Positions 21,452-32,805 of a DNA stretch of 64,000 nt are shown here, piece after piece (positions within the stretch are counted from its first letter, which is position 1; every line of letters starts with the position of its first letter). The notes beneath the pieces were generated by a model. It was given only the letters and a program-made list of their open reading frames with translations, was not told where the DNA came from and searched no databases. Made by a program: the position numbers and the translations under genes. Origin of the DNA: Stromatinia cepivora (taxonomy: Eukaryota; Ascomycota; Leotiomycetes; Helotiales; Sclerotiniaceae); assembly GCA_014898415.1 (NCBI GenBank), contig RCTD01000027.1:186001-250000 (forward strand). The letters are read 5' to 3'.

Positions 21452-23269
21452 AGTTTAGTACCCCACTTTTGGGCCACCCCTCTTTTGGACCATTTTATAA
21501 AATATTTATATATAACTTTTAAACTTTAATAATTCAACAATTATCCAATTATAATATAATCTTCTGTAGTATCAATTTTATATATATTATTAGAATCCAT
21601 TTTATCAATTTCATGATTACTAGTTTCAATTTGAGCCCGATATATAGTATTAATTTCAGAAAACTTCGAATTTGAATTAATATTAATCTTCCTTTTTTTT
21701 TAGATATAATATATTCTAATTTGTATTCCAATTTTTTTATTTAATGTTTAGATTTTATAATTTTATAATTTTTAGTATCAAATACTTTTTGAATTTTTCG
21801 AAAAAATAATTGATAAATATAAAAATTTGTTTCTTTTTCAGATTTCAATATTAATATATATTTTCATATATTATTTGTTTTTTGTAGTATTTTTTATCGA
21901 ATTAAAAATGAATCTATATTTTATTGAAGTATTAAATCATTATTTGAGATTGAATTCAGGTTTTAAATTTCTTTATTATTATTTTCAAATAATAATCTGA
22001 ATAAAAGAGATTTAGTATGGTTTTGAGATTATAAATTTGAAGTTTTTCATTTTGAAATAATATTATTCAGAATTAAATTTTTTAATCTTATTTTTTAATA
22101 GTATATAAGAAAATTCCTTTTGTTTATAAATATAAAATTTAATAATGAATCTAATTTATTAAGTTTATATTGGTATTTATATTTTAAAGAAAAGAATATT
22201 GATAAATCAAGAGATTATAATATATATAATATATATAAAAGAAGGAATAAAAGATATATATTATTCTTAAAGTATTCAAATATAAATTGAATAGTTTTAT
22301 AATTTTTATATTTGTTTAAAACAAATAATCTAGCTTTTTTTGGATTAGAAGGGATTATTTGAAAAATAAAGATCTTTTTTGGTTATATTAAATCTATTTT
22401 ATTAATAATTTATTTATTCTTTATAATATAGAATTTCTAATTTTTATATATATTAAATTCAGTAGAGAATTATTATTATTGAATATTTTTATCTTTATAT
22501 ATAATGAAGGATAATAGTATTTTTTCTGTAATAAAAATATATTCAATAAAAGAGATTCAATTTCTTGTACTAAGTTGCTTCTTTTGAATAAAGTATTTTT
22601 CAGTATTTTCAAATATTATATTATTCAAGTTTTAATCTTTTATAATATTAATTTTATTTATATTTCATTTATTTTCTGATTTAATATAGATAATAACCAG
22701 CAAATTCAACTTTTCGAAAAATTTATTAATAATTTCGATAATAGTATTTGAAATATATTGATTATCGATTCTGATTTATCTTTTAGTTTGAATTTCAGGA
22801 TTCCTAAACAGGAAATTATATATCTATTGTTTTCCAAATATAGATTCATTTTCATTTATTTCGAAAAAGATTTCATCAATTTCTTATATTTATTGATATA
22901 TAGGATTAATATCCAAAATCTTTTAAATTAATATTTATTTTATTAATACTTTCTTTTATATCAAAATTATTTTTTGTATATTTTGAATATCTTTTTTATA
23001 CAAAAGATAACTTTGTATATAATTTTGAAAAGTAATATAGAGTATTCTATAATTCAAATTAATTTTTCGAATAATTATATTTTTTATTATAATATTAAGT
23101 ATTATAGCAATATCATCTTTGATATAATTATTCTCTATAATATAATTGATAATATATCCAAATTTTGAATCAATTGATTCAATAATTATTGAATTATTAG
23201 AGATTAAAGAAAGATGATTGATTAAAATAATGAGATTTATAAGGTGGCCCAAAAGTGGGGTACTAAACT
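21452..23269 (+). mobile_element. TIR transposon copy 2, complete ends, decayed interior
   Basis: A perfect 27-bp TIR beginning AGTTTAGTACCCCACTTTTG lies at 21452-21478 and inverted at 23243-23269, flanked by TA at 21450-21451 and 23270-23271. Length 1818 bp. The inner TIR adds a second box (CCCCTCTTTTGGACCA) at the left end. TA insertion and ends of this type fit the pogo/Tc1-mariner group. The interior is very AT-rich; frames such as 22956-23252 (minus) are fragments. It is head-to-head with copy 1 and forms the right arm of the long inverted repeat. Confidence 0.85.
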
Positions 23270-23389
23270 TATTAGGAAAATAAAGATGTAAAATATTCGT
23301 TTACCAAAAACCGTTTACGAAAGACGGATTTAAAGCAGCGGTGCTCGGTAGTTGTTATATTTTGAGTCCGGGTGAGAGAACAACAAAAA

Positions 23390-23495
23390 GCGTTTGTGGT
23401 TTAGTGGTAAAATCCATCGTTGCCAATCACCTTTCTATATCAGAAGAAAGTTGTTCAACGTCGATGGGCCCCGGGTTCGATTCCCGGCGAACGCA
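23390..23495 (+). tRNA. tRNA-Gly (anticodon GCC) with intron
   Basis: The acceptor stem GCGTTTG pairs with CGAACGC (one T-G pair), followed by discriminator A. The D arm contains GGTTTAGTGGTAAAAT. The anticodon stem is CATCG/CGATG with anticodon GCC, and the T arm is CCGGG-TTCGATT-CCCGG. An intron of about 35 nt follows the base 3' of the anticodon (about 23427-23461). A TTTTT terminator follows at 23496-23500. Overlapping open frames here are chance. Confidence 0.9.
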
Positions 23496-23500
23496 TTTTT

Positions 23501-24518
23501 GACATTCTTGAGGGTCAAAAGAGCTCCGAACGGGGAAGAAATAACGGGAGATTTTGGAAGTCAGACATTTTGCGGTTGGTGGGGGAGAGTTAGACGAGGT
23601 GAATGGTGGGGTTGGGAATGTATTTTGTTATATTTACTTTTGGGAGAATGGATAGGATATAGTATGTGAAATGATTGACGGGCAGTTGTGTTGGTTGAGA
23701 AGGAGAAAGGGATGAGATCGTACGCAACAGGTAGTGGGAAAAGCGAAGAAAACTTTTGAAGGAGTCAATCAGAATATTTGTTGTTGTACGTACTTCATAG
23801 AGAGTGCTATATGAGATAGATTATGATTGTTGTAAATGATCTCTCATATATCATTCAAAAACCTGGATTAGCCCTCATTTGGACCTCGAGCGAAGAGAAG
23901 ACCCTCTTCCAATTTTTGAACCTTTGAACCTTTGCTCTTCTTTTCCATTCCCTTTTGCCTCATACAGGTAACATTCCTGTGTTACATAGAAGCCGTACTT
24001 TATCAACTTTTACTTTTAGAAGTTTTTTTTGATAAGGTTTCTGTGGGGTTTTCTCTCTCACTTCTTCACCCATTCCACCCGGGCGAATTTCTCATGGTCG
24101 GTCCACTGTAACTGTAGTCTGCTTGGCGAGAATTGTCCGGGAGCGAATTTGATATTCTGTATATTGATGGTTTGTACTCCGTGTAAAGCTTGAGACTGCT
24201 TCCTTAAGGAGATTTCATGTGAGTGACTGGACTGGAAATATTCGAGTGGGAGAGGTAAGAGTGTATCAAGTACAAAAAAGCCCGGCAAATGCGGTCGGAA
24301 AATCAAATGCAATTCAATACAGTAATTCAGAGACCCCACCTCGCTTCACCATTCGCCCCCTTTGGACCCCTTTGGTTCATCCCCACCTTAAAATCTCTTT
24401 CCCTCCAGGCTCTCCATTTTTTCATCGCAGGCTCTCCACCTCTTTTACCCTTTTCTTTTTTTTTAAAAAAAATTATAGCTATAATTTTTAATGATGACCC
24501 CCGTCCATCAACAAGCAC
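23501..24518. other. intergenic between the two tRNA genes, no gene seen
   Basis: Normal composition with pyrimidine-rich stretches near 24340-24480, and only overlapping short frames without domain signatures. Confidence 0.5.
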
Positions 24519-24623
24519 TCCGAATTAGTGTAGGGGTTAACATAACTCGCTTTCAAACATCGTCTGCTCCTAGCATCTGATTACTGAACCGAGTAGCCCC
24601 GGGTTCGATTCCCGGATTCGGAA
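24519..24623 (+). tRNA. tRNA-Glu (anticodon UUC) with intron
   Basis: The acceptor stem TCCGAAT/ATTCGGA is fully paired. The D arm is TAGTGTAGGGGTTAACATA. The anticodon stem ACTCG/CGAGT surrounds anticodon TTC, and the T arm is CCGGG-TTCGATT-CCCGG. An intron of about 33 nt lies just 3' of the anticodon. A T-run (TACTCTTTT) follows. It is the second intron-bearing tRNA within 1.2 kb. Confidence 0.9.
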
Positions 24624-25836
24624 TACTCTTTTGCGGTTCTTTCATCGTTTTATTTTTGGAGTTTTGACATTCGAAGTGGTGGTAGTGAATGAGGGGATGA
24701 AGGGTTAGTGAAACTAAGGATATTGGATGGATAGATGGTTGAAAGATATGGAGGTAGGCATATTAATTAGTGTTTTATACGGAGCTTTTTTGTTGTGTGT
24801 TGTATATTTCCTTCTATTTGTCTTCTCGTTTTTGTCTGCCCGAAGACTGATGTTGACAACATTCACTTCATTCTTTTCTTTCCATCCATGTGAAATCGGG
24901 ATCTGGATAGTAATAGTAAGTTGACCTTGTATTTGGAATAAAATGGCACAGATCACCAGGACATATAATTCCCCAGCTTTCATATGAATGGTATTTATGT
25001 CATCGACATATGTCCGTGTTTTTCTCAGAGAGCATTGTGTAGAATGCATGGAAAAAGAAGCATAGCCCCAAGTCTTTTGTTCTCTGTTCTCCAGACCTTC
25101 TTCTTCTCATAGAGCCTTTCTGCTTGATTCCATCTTTAAATACAGAGTTCATTTGTCCTTCCAGTATAATTCACCCGTTCTGCAGCGGACCTTCTTTCCT
25201 TAAATCTAGGGGAACGAACAGACTAAATTGAGAACTTTCGATGTTTGAAAGTTTTGAATGATTGGATGGATATAATTCAATATTCCAACTAGATTGAGTA
25301 ATCCAAATAGGCTCTGGAATCAAAGCTCTCTTATTATCGGATTGAACTCCGAACTATTGAGACCCTTTGATTCAATCAGTAAAATTCCCCGATTTACAGT
25401 TTTCTTAGGAAAATAAGACACACATTGGAGACTATGGTTCGAAAGCGCTGAGATATGAATCAGACTTGAAAAAAAGGACCATATGGTTTTGTTGATTGTA
25501 TAGTTTTATTCTTCAGTGTGTATGCAGATGAGGTTGTTCGTCCGGTTTGTTAGAGTTTGGTATACATCTATATCTTCTACACACCCGAAAAAATGAGCCT
25601 ATTTAGACTTTTCCATCCGCCTGCATGTATAAGTAGTAAGCACAACCTCTCGCTGGGAGATTCTCAGTGAGAGTCGCGCGAGGCGGAATATACAATTGTA
25701 AGAAAGCTGCAAGTGAGAAAGAGGTATGAGTAAATAGGTGGTATATTATCAGGAGCATATAGCTACATGGCATTTTAGTCTCGGCTATATTATCGTTGAT
25801 ATACCTACCATATTTTCGAATCGTTGGTAGGATTTG
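24624..25836. other. intergenic, no gene seen
   Basis: Short frames on both strands around 24714-25049 have no recognisable domain. No repeat or RNA gene was noticed. Confidence 0.5.
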
Positions 25837-27634
25837 TCATACTTGGAAATATATATGAATTGTAATAAGTAGGTTGTGGGATACACTCATTCTGCAGTGT
25901 ATTTCCGTGAATATACATACCCCCGACCAAATTCTTATCCTACACCTTTCATTAGCTACACTTCTTCCTCTCCTGCCAACTAAGACCCTCGCTTTTCTGC
26001 CACTACTCGTCAGCACAAAATAATCACTTGTACACTCCACATCACCAACATTCGTATCATTTAACATCAAGTCTCATCCCCCAATAACTCTCCTAACACA
26101 CAAATATAATTGTGCCCATGCTAATTAATTCCCAACCATTGACGAGACCCCTTGCTGAGACTTACGATGTATTTGGATATGGATGGGTTCTCGAGGAAGC
26201 GGGTTGGTGAAAAGGTGGTGGGGGGAGGGAAAGATGCGCGGATCGAGATGTTGGAGGAAGGACGACACGGATACTGGGGTCAGTGGGGGTGTTGGGATGG
26301 TTGATCGATTGATGGATTGGGATGGGAAGCGGAGGTAGAATCATGAAAGTGAAGTTGAGAGCAAAACATACACCAGCGGGAATTTCCCACTCATTAAATT
26401 TCAAAACCTGATCAGGAGATATCCTTTGCAAATGCGCCATAACAGCAAAACCTAACCTCAACCCTTCCTGAATCACAACTGTCAAATAAGTTAACTGCTC
26501 CAATTCCTTCAATCTACCGTTCCCCTCCACCCCGGCTAGATGCTTCGACAGAATATCAGGGTTAGCGAGAGCATAATAGGTAATAATGGATAACGTCCAA
26601 GCTGTGGTTTCCGTACCTGCTCAAATAACTATTTTCCCTTCTGCCAGAGACGAGCCACAGATTTCTCGTTTTGGGGAAGATCGCTAGAGAGAATCTCGTG
26701 GAAGATTGTTGGACGAGAGGAGCATTCGTGATCGGAGTTTTTCCATCGATGATAGAATCAATTTGGGCCTTTACTCCCTAGCAATCTCGCGTCAACACCG
26801 TCAACATCAAGTAATAACAACCATCTATTTACCATTTGACACTCCACAACACTAACAAATTTCGAATCAAGAAACTCTATAAACGAACTCGGTATGCTCT
26901 GCATTAACGGCAAAATCCAAGGAAAACCCTTCGTAACATGTGATATTTCGTAAATATTTTGAAGTGCGTCGTGAAAATCCGTATGAAAATCCTCGGAATT
27001 CTCAATATAATTGTATGATTTCCCCAAAGAATATTCCCATATAACATCATCAGTAAGATACGAAAAGGCCCATGAGAGATTAACCGGTTTCTTAGTATTG
27101 TTATATGAATGGAGACGCAGGACAAGTGAAGCTACACGTTTCTTATCATGCTCTCGAGACGGAAAACACTGGTTTTAGAAAAATATCGGTTCATGACTCC
27201 CCGACGTAGACGGTGATGATCATAAGAGACAGCACCGATCATTGATTCCCAGTTACCAAATTGTTTGGTGTAGTAAAGATATTTATCGCGCCTTTTTCCA
27301 CCGGCGACATACAGTTCATCATATTAATCTGGATCATTGATATGCAGCTCTCCAGGGATTGATACAGATTATTGGTCCTAGTTGAAAAGGTCAAGATTGT
27401 GTATGAGACAAATAGGGAGAAAGACTAGCCATATTCCTCATGCGATTTCTCAAAATTGAAAATATATTATCCTCCCAGTATAACTTCACGATGAATCTTG
27501 TATAAAATAGGAATAGCAGCTAAGTTTTGGTCCGGGGAATTTGGCAATTGGGCTGAAGTAAAGACGTCATATAATCCTATATAAAGTGTAGGAAGAAGTA
27601 AAGCGACAATGGCTGGAACTACTGTTGATTCCAT
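25837..27634 (-). pseudogene. cytochrome P450 pseudogene 1
   Basis: Minus strand, N-terminus near 27634 (MESTVVPAIVALLLPTLYIG, a membrane anchor), where the usual FPGP hinge reads NSPD. Conserved P450 pieces follow in order: SYDHHRLRRGVMNRYFSK near 27200, a frame shift near 27150, DDVIWEYSLGKSYNYIE near 27040, the I-helix AGTETTAW preceded by an in-frame TGA (26621-26623), and the ExxR helix TYLTVVIQEGLRL near 26450. The heme loop SLSKGSRQWLGIN at about 26130-26160 has TGG (26136-26138) where the heme-binding Cys belongs. A second shift follows, and the C-terminal strand DVECTSDYFVLTSSGRKARVL lies near 26010. A P450 without that Cys cannot bind heme normally. The pieces resemble CYP58/trichodiene-oxygenase-like fungal P450s (inference). 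The C-terminal end is approximate. Confidence 0.85.
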
Positions 27635-28416
27635 TTTATTCAAGCTGTACTCCCTCGAATGTATATGAAAGATACGTTGCATTGTATAAAAATTTATTGA
27701 AGCAATGAATATGAGAACCAAGTAGATGGGGATGTGATAGCGGGATACTCAATTTTCCTTCCAGTAGGAAGACGGTGTTCGTTAGGATAAAACATCCCTC
27801 CAACGGTGGTGATAACTTCAATTAATAAGTGCATTTGATGCGATTGGCTGGTTCTTGATCTTCTTGCATTTGGGTATGAGTAGACTAACATCGGAACGGC
27901 CCATGTATATACTCTGTAGAAAATGACACAGCTTGTCCCAATCCATCCTCAACTATGTAAATAAAGCTCGAAATGACAGGATTGAAACACACCCACAAGC
28001 ACTAGGATGGCTAGGAAATAGGCAAGAATATTACCAAGTCAAGAATGAAGCTTAGAAGTAAAATCCCAAATTCCGTGCGTGTATGACCAGTCTTGTGTTG
28101 TCATTTGCTGGATCGTGCATAATTACCCAGTCCGGCTTTGAGCATCATCCACAATAGCGGAAATATAAAGCATATAGTTTATTGAAATGGTGGTAAACAT
28201 CTAGATACCAAAGGAAGGCTTCAATCCAATGGTTTCCAAATGGTATCCCTTTATTTTAAATCTAAAGACCCAAGCGACATACCGACCTTATCCTATGCAA
28301 TGCAATACCATGCTTCCTCCGAAAAGCAAAAACAAGTACAAAACTCCAGTCAAATCGAGTCTGATGCGCGCTCTGCTCTGATAGGGCGCTCAACACATCA
28401 GCATACATAAAGAGGC
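27635..28416. other. intergenic, no gene seen
   Basis: Upstream flank of the P450 pseudogene and downstream flank of the RNase gene. Only short frames with no domain. Confidence 0.5.
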
Positions 28417-29347
28417 TCAATAACCCTTCTTGGGTAAATATTTAATGCCTCTTCTAGGACAAGTACCTCTCCCGCCTTTCCCAGCTGGAGCGGTAGCCAC
28501 AAATTCTCCCAGTTGCAAACTCCCTTTAACATTAAAACTATACCAGGCCTGATTCAACCTCCCATACGAACAACCCAACACAACCTCACTTCCAGTAACT
28601 GCAGTCAATGCAGCCTGAATCTGACTCTCGGTATAAGTAGCCGTATAACTTGGCACAATCCCTGCTTTTTCAAGCGCTTTATAAGTATCCAGTTCTTTAA
28701 ATAATCCCACGGCTCTCGTGAAGAAATCGACAACTTCATCGCCGGCTTCGTATTTGTCGCCATAGCAAGATGGTGCAAGGGTATTTACACATGTTCCGTG
28801 TTTGTTCATCTCATGTTGCCAAAATGTTTCGGCAGATCCTCGGTTGGGGAGCCAATATTCATTCATGTATGCGAGCAGATCGGTTTGGGACGCGGCGGTT
28901 AGGATAGAGGTTATGTTGTAGTATCGGGGTGTTTCATGACAATAAGTCGGATAGGAGCCATCGCAGAGATCCGGCCTGCGATATTTGGTAAGCTTTAGAT
29001 CATATGAGTACTAATGACAGATGAACAAACCAGAGGCCATGGAGAGTCCAACTATCAACAGGGCCTATTGCAGGACTGTAATCCCAAAACTGCGTCTGGA
29101 GAAGCTGGCCACCAGGATAGATGAAGCAGCAGGAATCCGGTGCGGTAGTGCTGTTGTGGCAGGAGAGAGGAGAGTTTGACGGACACGCTGGTGCATTACC
29201 AAAGGGTATATAGGGTTTAGGAGCCGTGCCAGTCGACGACGATGATGATGATGGATTGTTGATTATTGGTATCTGTGATAGGAGACCACCTGCGAAGGAG
29301 ACAAATTTGCGAATAGATGAGACGGATGAGGCTGTGTTGGTTGCCAT
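28417..29347 (-). CDS. ribonuclease T2 family protein
   Basis: Two exons on the minus strand, 29347-29031 and 28975-28417, with a 55-bp intron (28976-29030, GTTTGT..CGCAG) splitting the Trp codon of HGLW. The predicted protein is 291 aa. Both RNase T2 active-site motifs are present: SWTLHGLWPDLCDG (CAS-1) and ETFWQHEMNKHGTC (CAS-2), with the catalytic His residues intact. Many Cys residues suit a secreted disulphide-rich enzyme, though the N-terminus (MATNTASSVSSIRKFVSFAG) is only weakly signal-like. The C-terminus KGGRGTCPRRGIKYLPKKGY is basic. T2 enzymes cleave single-stranded RNA through a cyclic phosphate, usually outside the cell or in the vacuole. It appears intact between two pseudogenes. 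Confidence 0.9.
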
Positions 29348-29963
29348 GATGGATTGACTCTATGTTGATTAAGAGAAAGACTGATGGATGGATCTATCTG
29401 ATAATAATCTATAATAAGTTGCTGAGGATAAGAATGCAAAATAATCTATGAAGTGAATATTTATATATCTATATCTATATCTATATCTTCTTACAATTAG
29501 AATAGAAGAAAGAAAGAAAGAAAGTATGCTGGCGATTCCTTTGAGTCTTCCGGCAGCTCAGATAAGGCCCAGGTGAGCTACGTAAAGCTGCTAAACTAAG
29601 GGACTGATAAGCTTTTATTAGGGACCTAAAGGTGGCATGTGATAAGATTATCCCTGGTAAGGCCCCGTAGAATGTCTCACAGCACTGAGTTGTGCAGAAA
29701 GATCAGGTACTCGGGCCTTCTTCGCCCATTAAAGAGGAACCTGTCAGAAGTAACATCAGATCTGGGCTTTTATTGTTTGAAAGGCTACAAATGTTTGAAA
29801 TGATTTGATTATTCAAGTTTATTTTAGGTTTAAATCTATTCTAATATTTAAATGAGTTTTAATCTTTTAAATAAATTCAAAATTTCAACATATTTTACTA
29901 TTGAACTCCAGTTCAAACTATAAGCCCATCAATATTCGAGAAGCTTATGATTCTTGTCTCGAA
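29348..29963. other. RNase T2 promoter side and intergenic DNA
   Basis: Contains ATCTAT and GAAA short tandem repeats near 29460-29525 and otherwise no gene. Confidence 0.5.
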
Positions 29964-31509
29964 TTATACATAGATGTAGCACATCTCTCCATTAAGCCCA
30001 CCCAGTGTACTCATCAAATATTTCAACGGCACAGGACCCGCATTATATCCAATGTCTTGTAGATCTTCTAACGTAGTGTTTCTGCTAGGAGGAACATTAT
30101 TCAAAGTAATTGTTCCTGAGATAGCATTCTGTCTCTTTAACAGATCCTGAATTTGCCATATCCACCAAACTCCATCCATCATGCCGTGGTGACGAAAGAA
30201 AGCTGGGTCACCTGAAGAGGCGAAAAAGTCCTGCGCGCATTGATTAACACTTTTGATTCTGAGGACAGGGCTTAATTCCCACAGAGAGAGTCACTTACCC
30301 GGCTGGGTCGCCCCCTATGGTAAGATGACCACCTGTATGAACACCCCACTCCCCTATACTGAACAAGCCTTGCATGACAGTCTGAAACCAATATATATCT
30401 GCATTTGAAGGATTCATTATGAGGTCGTAGATATAGTTGGATCTTGTAACAGCAGCGCTATGAACGTTCACATCGCGGCGTAGACATCGTGGATTGCAGC
30501 CGAACCCGTCGGCTTGTAGGTTCACTAGAGTGCCTGAGATTGTCCCGAAAAGTGAGCCAAGGTGGGCAGTCATACTGCAACGCAATTTAGCAGGTTGATG
30601 ACACCCTAAGACAGAAGAATGATACGAGAATCACACTTTTTAAACGGTCCAGTGGTTACACAGTCACACATCCCCCACCAACGCCAGGTGGGATAATGTC
30701 GAATGGCGCTGGTGCGCCGGCAACAGGAATACCAGTATGGTTGTAGTATAAGCCATTGCCGCTCATGCTAGTTGGACTTCCATCGAATAGTGGGGAGTGT
30801 ATTGGATCATCAGCATATCTTCCCTAGTTCCAATACTGAGGTTGGTTAGTGGTGCGGTAGTGAGGAAGTGGAAAATAGAACACATGAGAAATCGAGACTT
30901 CCAATCTGTGGCAGAATTTCAAATGATGGAAATGAATGACTTCAAGACTCACGGATTGATATCCTTCGTAGCCACATTCTTCGCGAAGTGCTTTTTCATA
31001 CGTATAAATATAGTATCTATGCCAGGCCAGGAAATTTCCCTATGTCATTAGTTTAGATCACAACAACTTCAGCTATGGCTTGTACCTACTGTTCCATGGA
31101 TGGTATAAGTCTGGTTCATATGCGTGGCAACAAAATCATCATAGTGACTTCGAGCACCTGGAACAAGCTCAGGAGGCGTGATGGATTCTTTGGACTGCAG
31201 ACAAAGAACGGCATTTGTATACGCGATTCGATCCGCTCCTGACGGGTCACTCCTGCAAAAATTTAGATCTTTGGATCCTCAGGGTGTCGCTCGAACCTTA
31301 CCATTCACGGCGCTTTATGGCATTTTTGACCGTGCAAGTGTTATTCGGATCATGTATAGCTTGATATGCCGCAAGCTTCGCGGGACCTTCCGTCGCTAAT
31401 TTTCTACTGCATCAGGAGGATACGATGGATAGAAATCCGCTTCGACGACATTGAAATATGGTTGAAGGACGAGAATGGTTGAGAGAAAGCCAAGGAAGAG
31501 GAAGTTCAT
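29964..31509 (-). pseudogene. tyrosinase pseudogene 1
   Basis: Starts at the ATG at 31509 with a signal peptide (MNFLFLGFLSTILVLQPYF). A one-base frame shift follows near 31400 (DAVE / KLATEGPAKL). A clear intron has donor GTAAGG and ends TTGCAG. The copper-A region is ATHMNQTYTIHGT and FLAWHRYYIYTYEKALREE. The Trp codon in YWNWGRYA has become TAG (30824-30826). An 8-bp near-duplication (TGTGTGAC) near 30660 shifts the GGGCVTTGPF frame. The copper-B region follows (WGVHTGGHLTIGGDPAG, then DPAFFRHHGMMDGVWW). The splice between them, about 30230-30300, does not keep frame with the best acceptor. The frame ends at a TAA at 29964. Functional relatives oxidise phenols to quinones (pigment synthesis). 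Confidence 0.85.
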
Positions 31510-32805
31510 CCTGAAGAGTAGAACCAGCTGAACTGCTTACAAAAGTCTATGGAAGTGCCACTGGGCACAACTCATACCTTATACCTACTCATTCTCTCTT
31601 CTCGTCCGACACATTCGGAGGAGCGGTGGCTTCGAAGCTCTCCAGTCAATGGCCCACCTTCGGTTGTCAGGCTCAAGAATGCGAGGCTCTCCGACGGATA
31701 GACACCCACTTCGACACTTTTGGCAAGGCAAGTCGAGACATTATATGGTGGCTAGACTTGAGCATCTGAAGTCTGATAAGTGATACCGAATGATACAAAT
31801 TGAGGCACAATATTTCCCCTCAATATCCCCTGGATTCATTAGCGAAAGCTAAGCACTTATAACAATTTTCCGTAGTGAAGAATCGACACATATATCAGCA
31901 ATGATCTTCGCGCCGCAATGTATCCGACATTCTCATACCATTCTTGACTATCGAAGACAGGATTAGAGAACAGCTCTGGAAAGACTGAAACTCTAGGTGA
32001 CGGACTTCTTTGACAATGCCCCCCTCCTCCGCATCGTATGAGGTGAATCCCGAATGCCAAAAAAAAAAGGTGTACTGTAACAACCTACCATTTCCTAAAA
32101 GTCGCAAAAACCCCGCCCACATCGGAGCGCCATACATGCAAGTCATCAACCTACATATAAGCACGGTCGGACTTTAGCTGAAATGCTTGTGTTGTAAGAC
32201 GTGATATCCCCGCATCTAGCATGGAATACTTGTGCTGCCAATCAAAATTATTCCTCTGGTAGTTTGTCACCTTGCAATTGTTGTATATACATAGAGTTTT
32301 GTAGCTTTATACTTTCTGGTCGCACGAGTGTCCATCCAGGAGGGTCATTAATTATGCTACCTCAATAGTAAGTTCTTTGGTTGTATATAAGATCGACAAT
32401 GAACAAACACCCTTTGTCATATGCATGCTTCTCAATTGAAGAGTCTGCATTTGATTGCTCGGCATCAAAGCCCCACAGGCTACAGGCAAGCTTAGTAAGC
32501 GTGTACCTTACCACGTGATTTACCAGTCCAGCAAGCCTACCAATCATGTCGCTTTGCCGGCATGAATATTCGATATCGGGTGACGCGTCTGGCCCCTTTT
32601 ATCATAATACTATTCTAAGACACCATTTGAGAAGTCGGAGCAATAGCTCTCATCATGGTCTTCCTCGAGAAATCACGATTACTAGGCCTCCATATGCTGA
32701 AAGGAACGTTACGACCGGCTGCACAAACTTTTGTATGTTGGGCCCTTTTCACCGTGCATCTAATCAAGCTAACACCTTCAGTTCAGTCAAATTTCATTGA
32801 GCCGC
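31510..32805. other. intergenic with unrecognised short frames
   Basis: Overlapping minus-strand frames at 31857-32164 look somewhat protein-like (SGFTSYDAEEGGIVKEVRH in one frame, FSNPVFDSQEWYENVGYIAA in the next). They may be a frame-shifted gene remnant, but I recognise no family. The rest is without signal. Confidence 0.35.

Noticed and set aside
21186..21490. Alternative reading of the palindrome centre as a single 300-bp TIR element carrying a small gene
   Set aside because: The TA target sites abut the AGTTTAG ends facing the spacer, and copy 2 has a matching far end at 23269. The ends therefore belong to the two large flanking elements.
23394..23669. 91-codon frame over the tRNA-Gly gene
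   Set aside because: Overlaps a complete intron-containing tRNA with a terminator; there is no domain and codons are driven by the tRNA sequence.
31857..32164. Possible gene remnant in two overlapping minus frames
   Set aside because: Slightly protein-like but no family recognised and no splice model found; left as intergenic.
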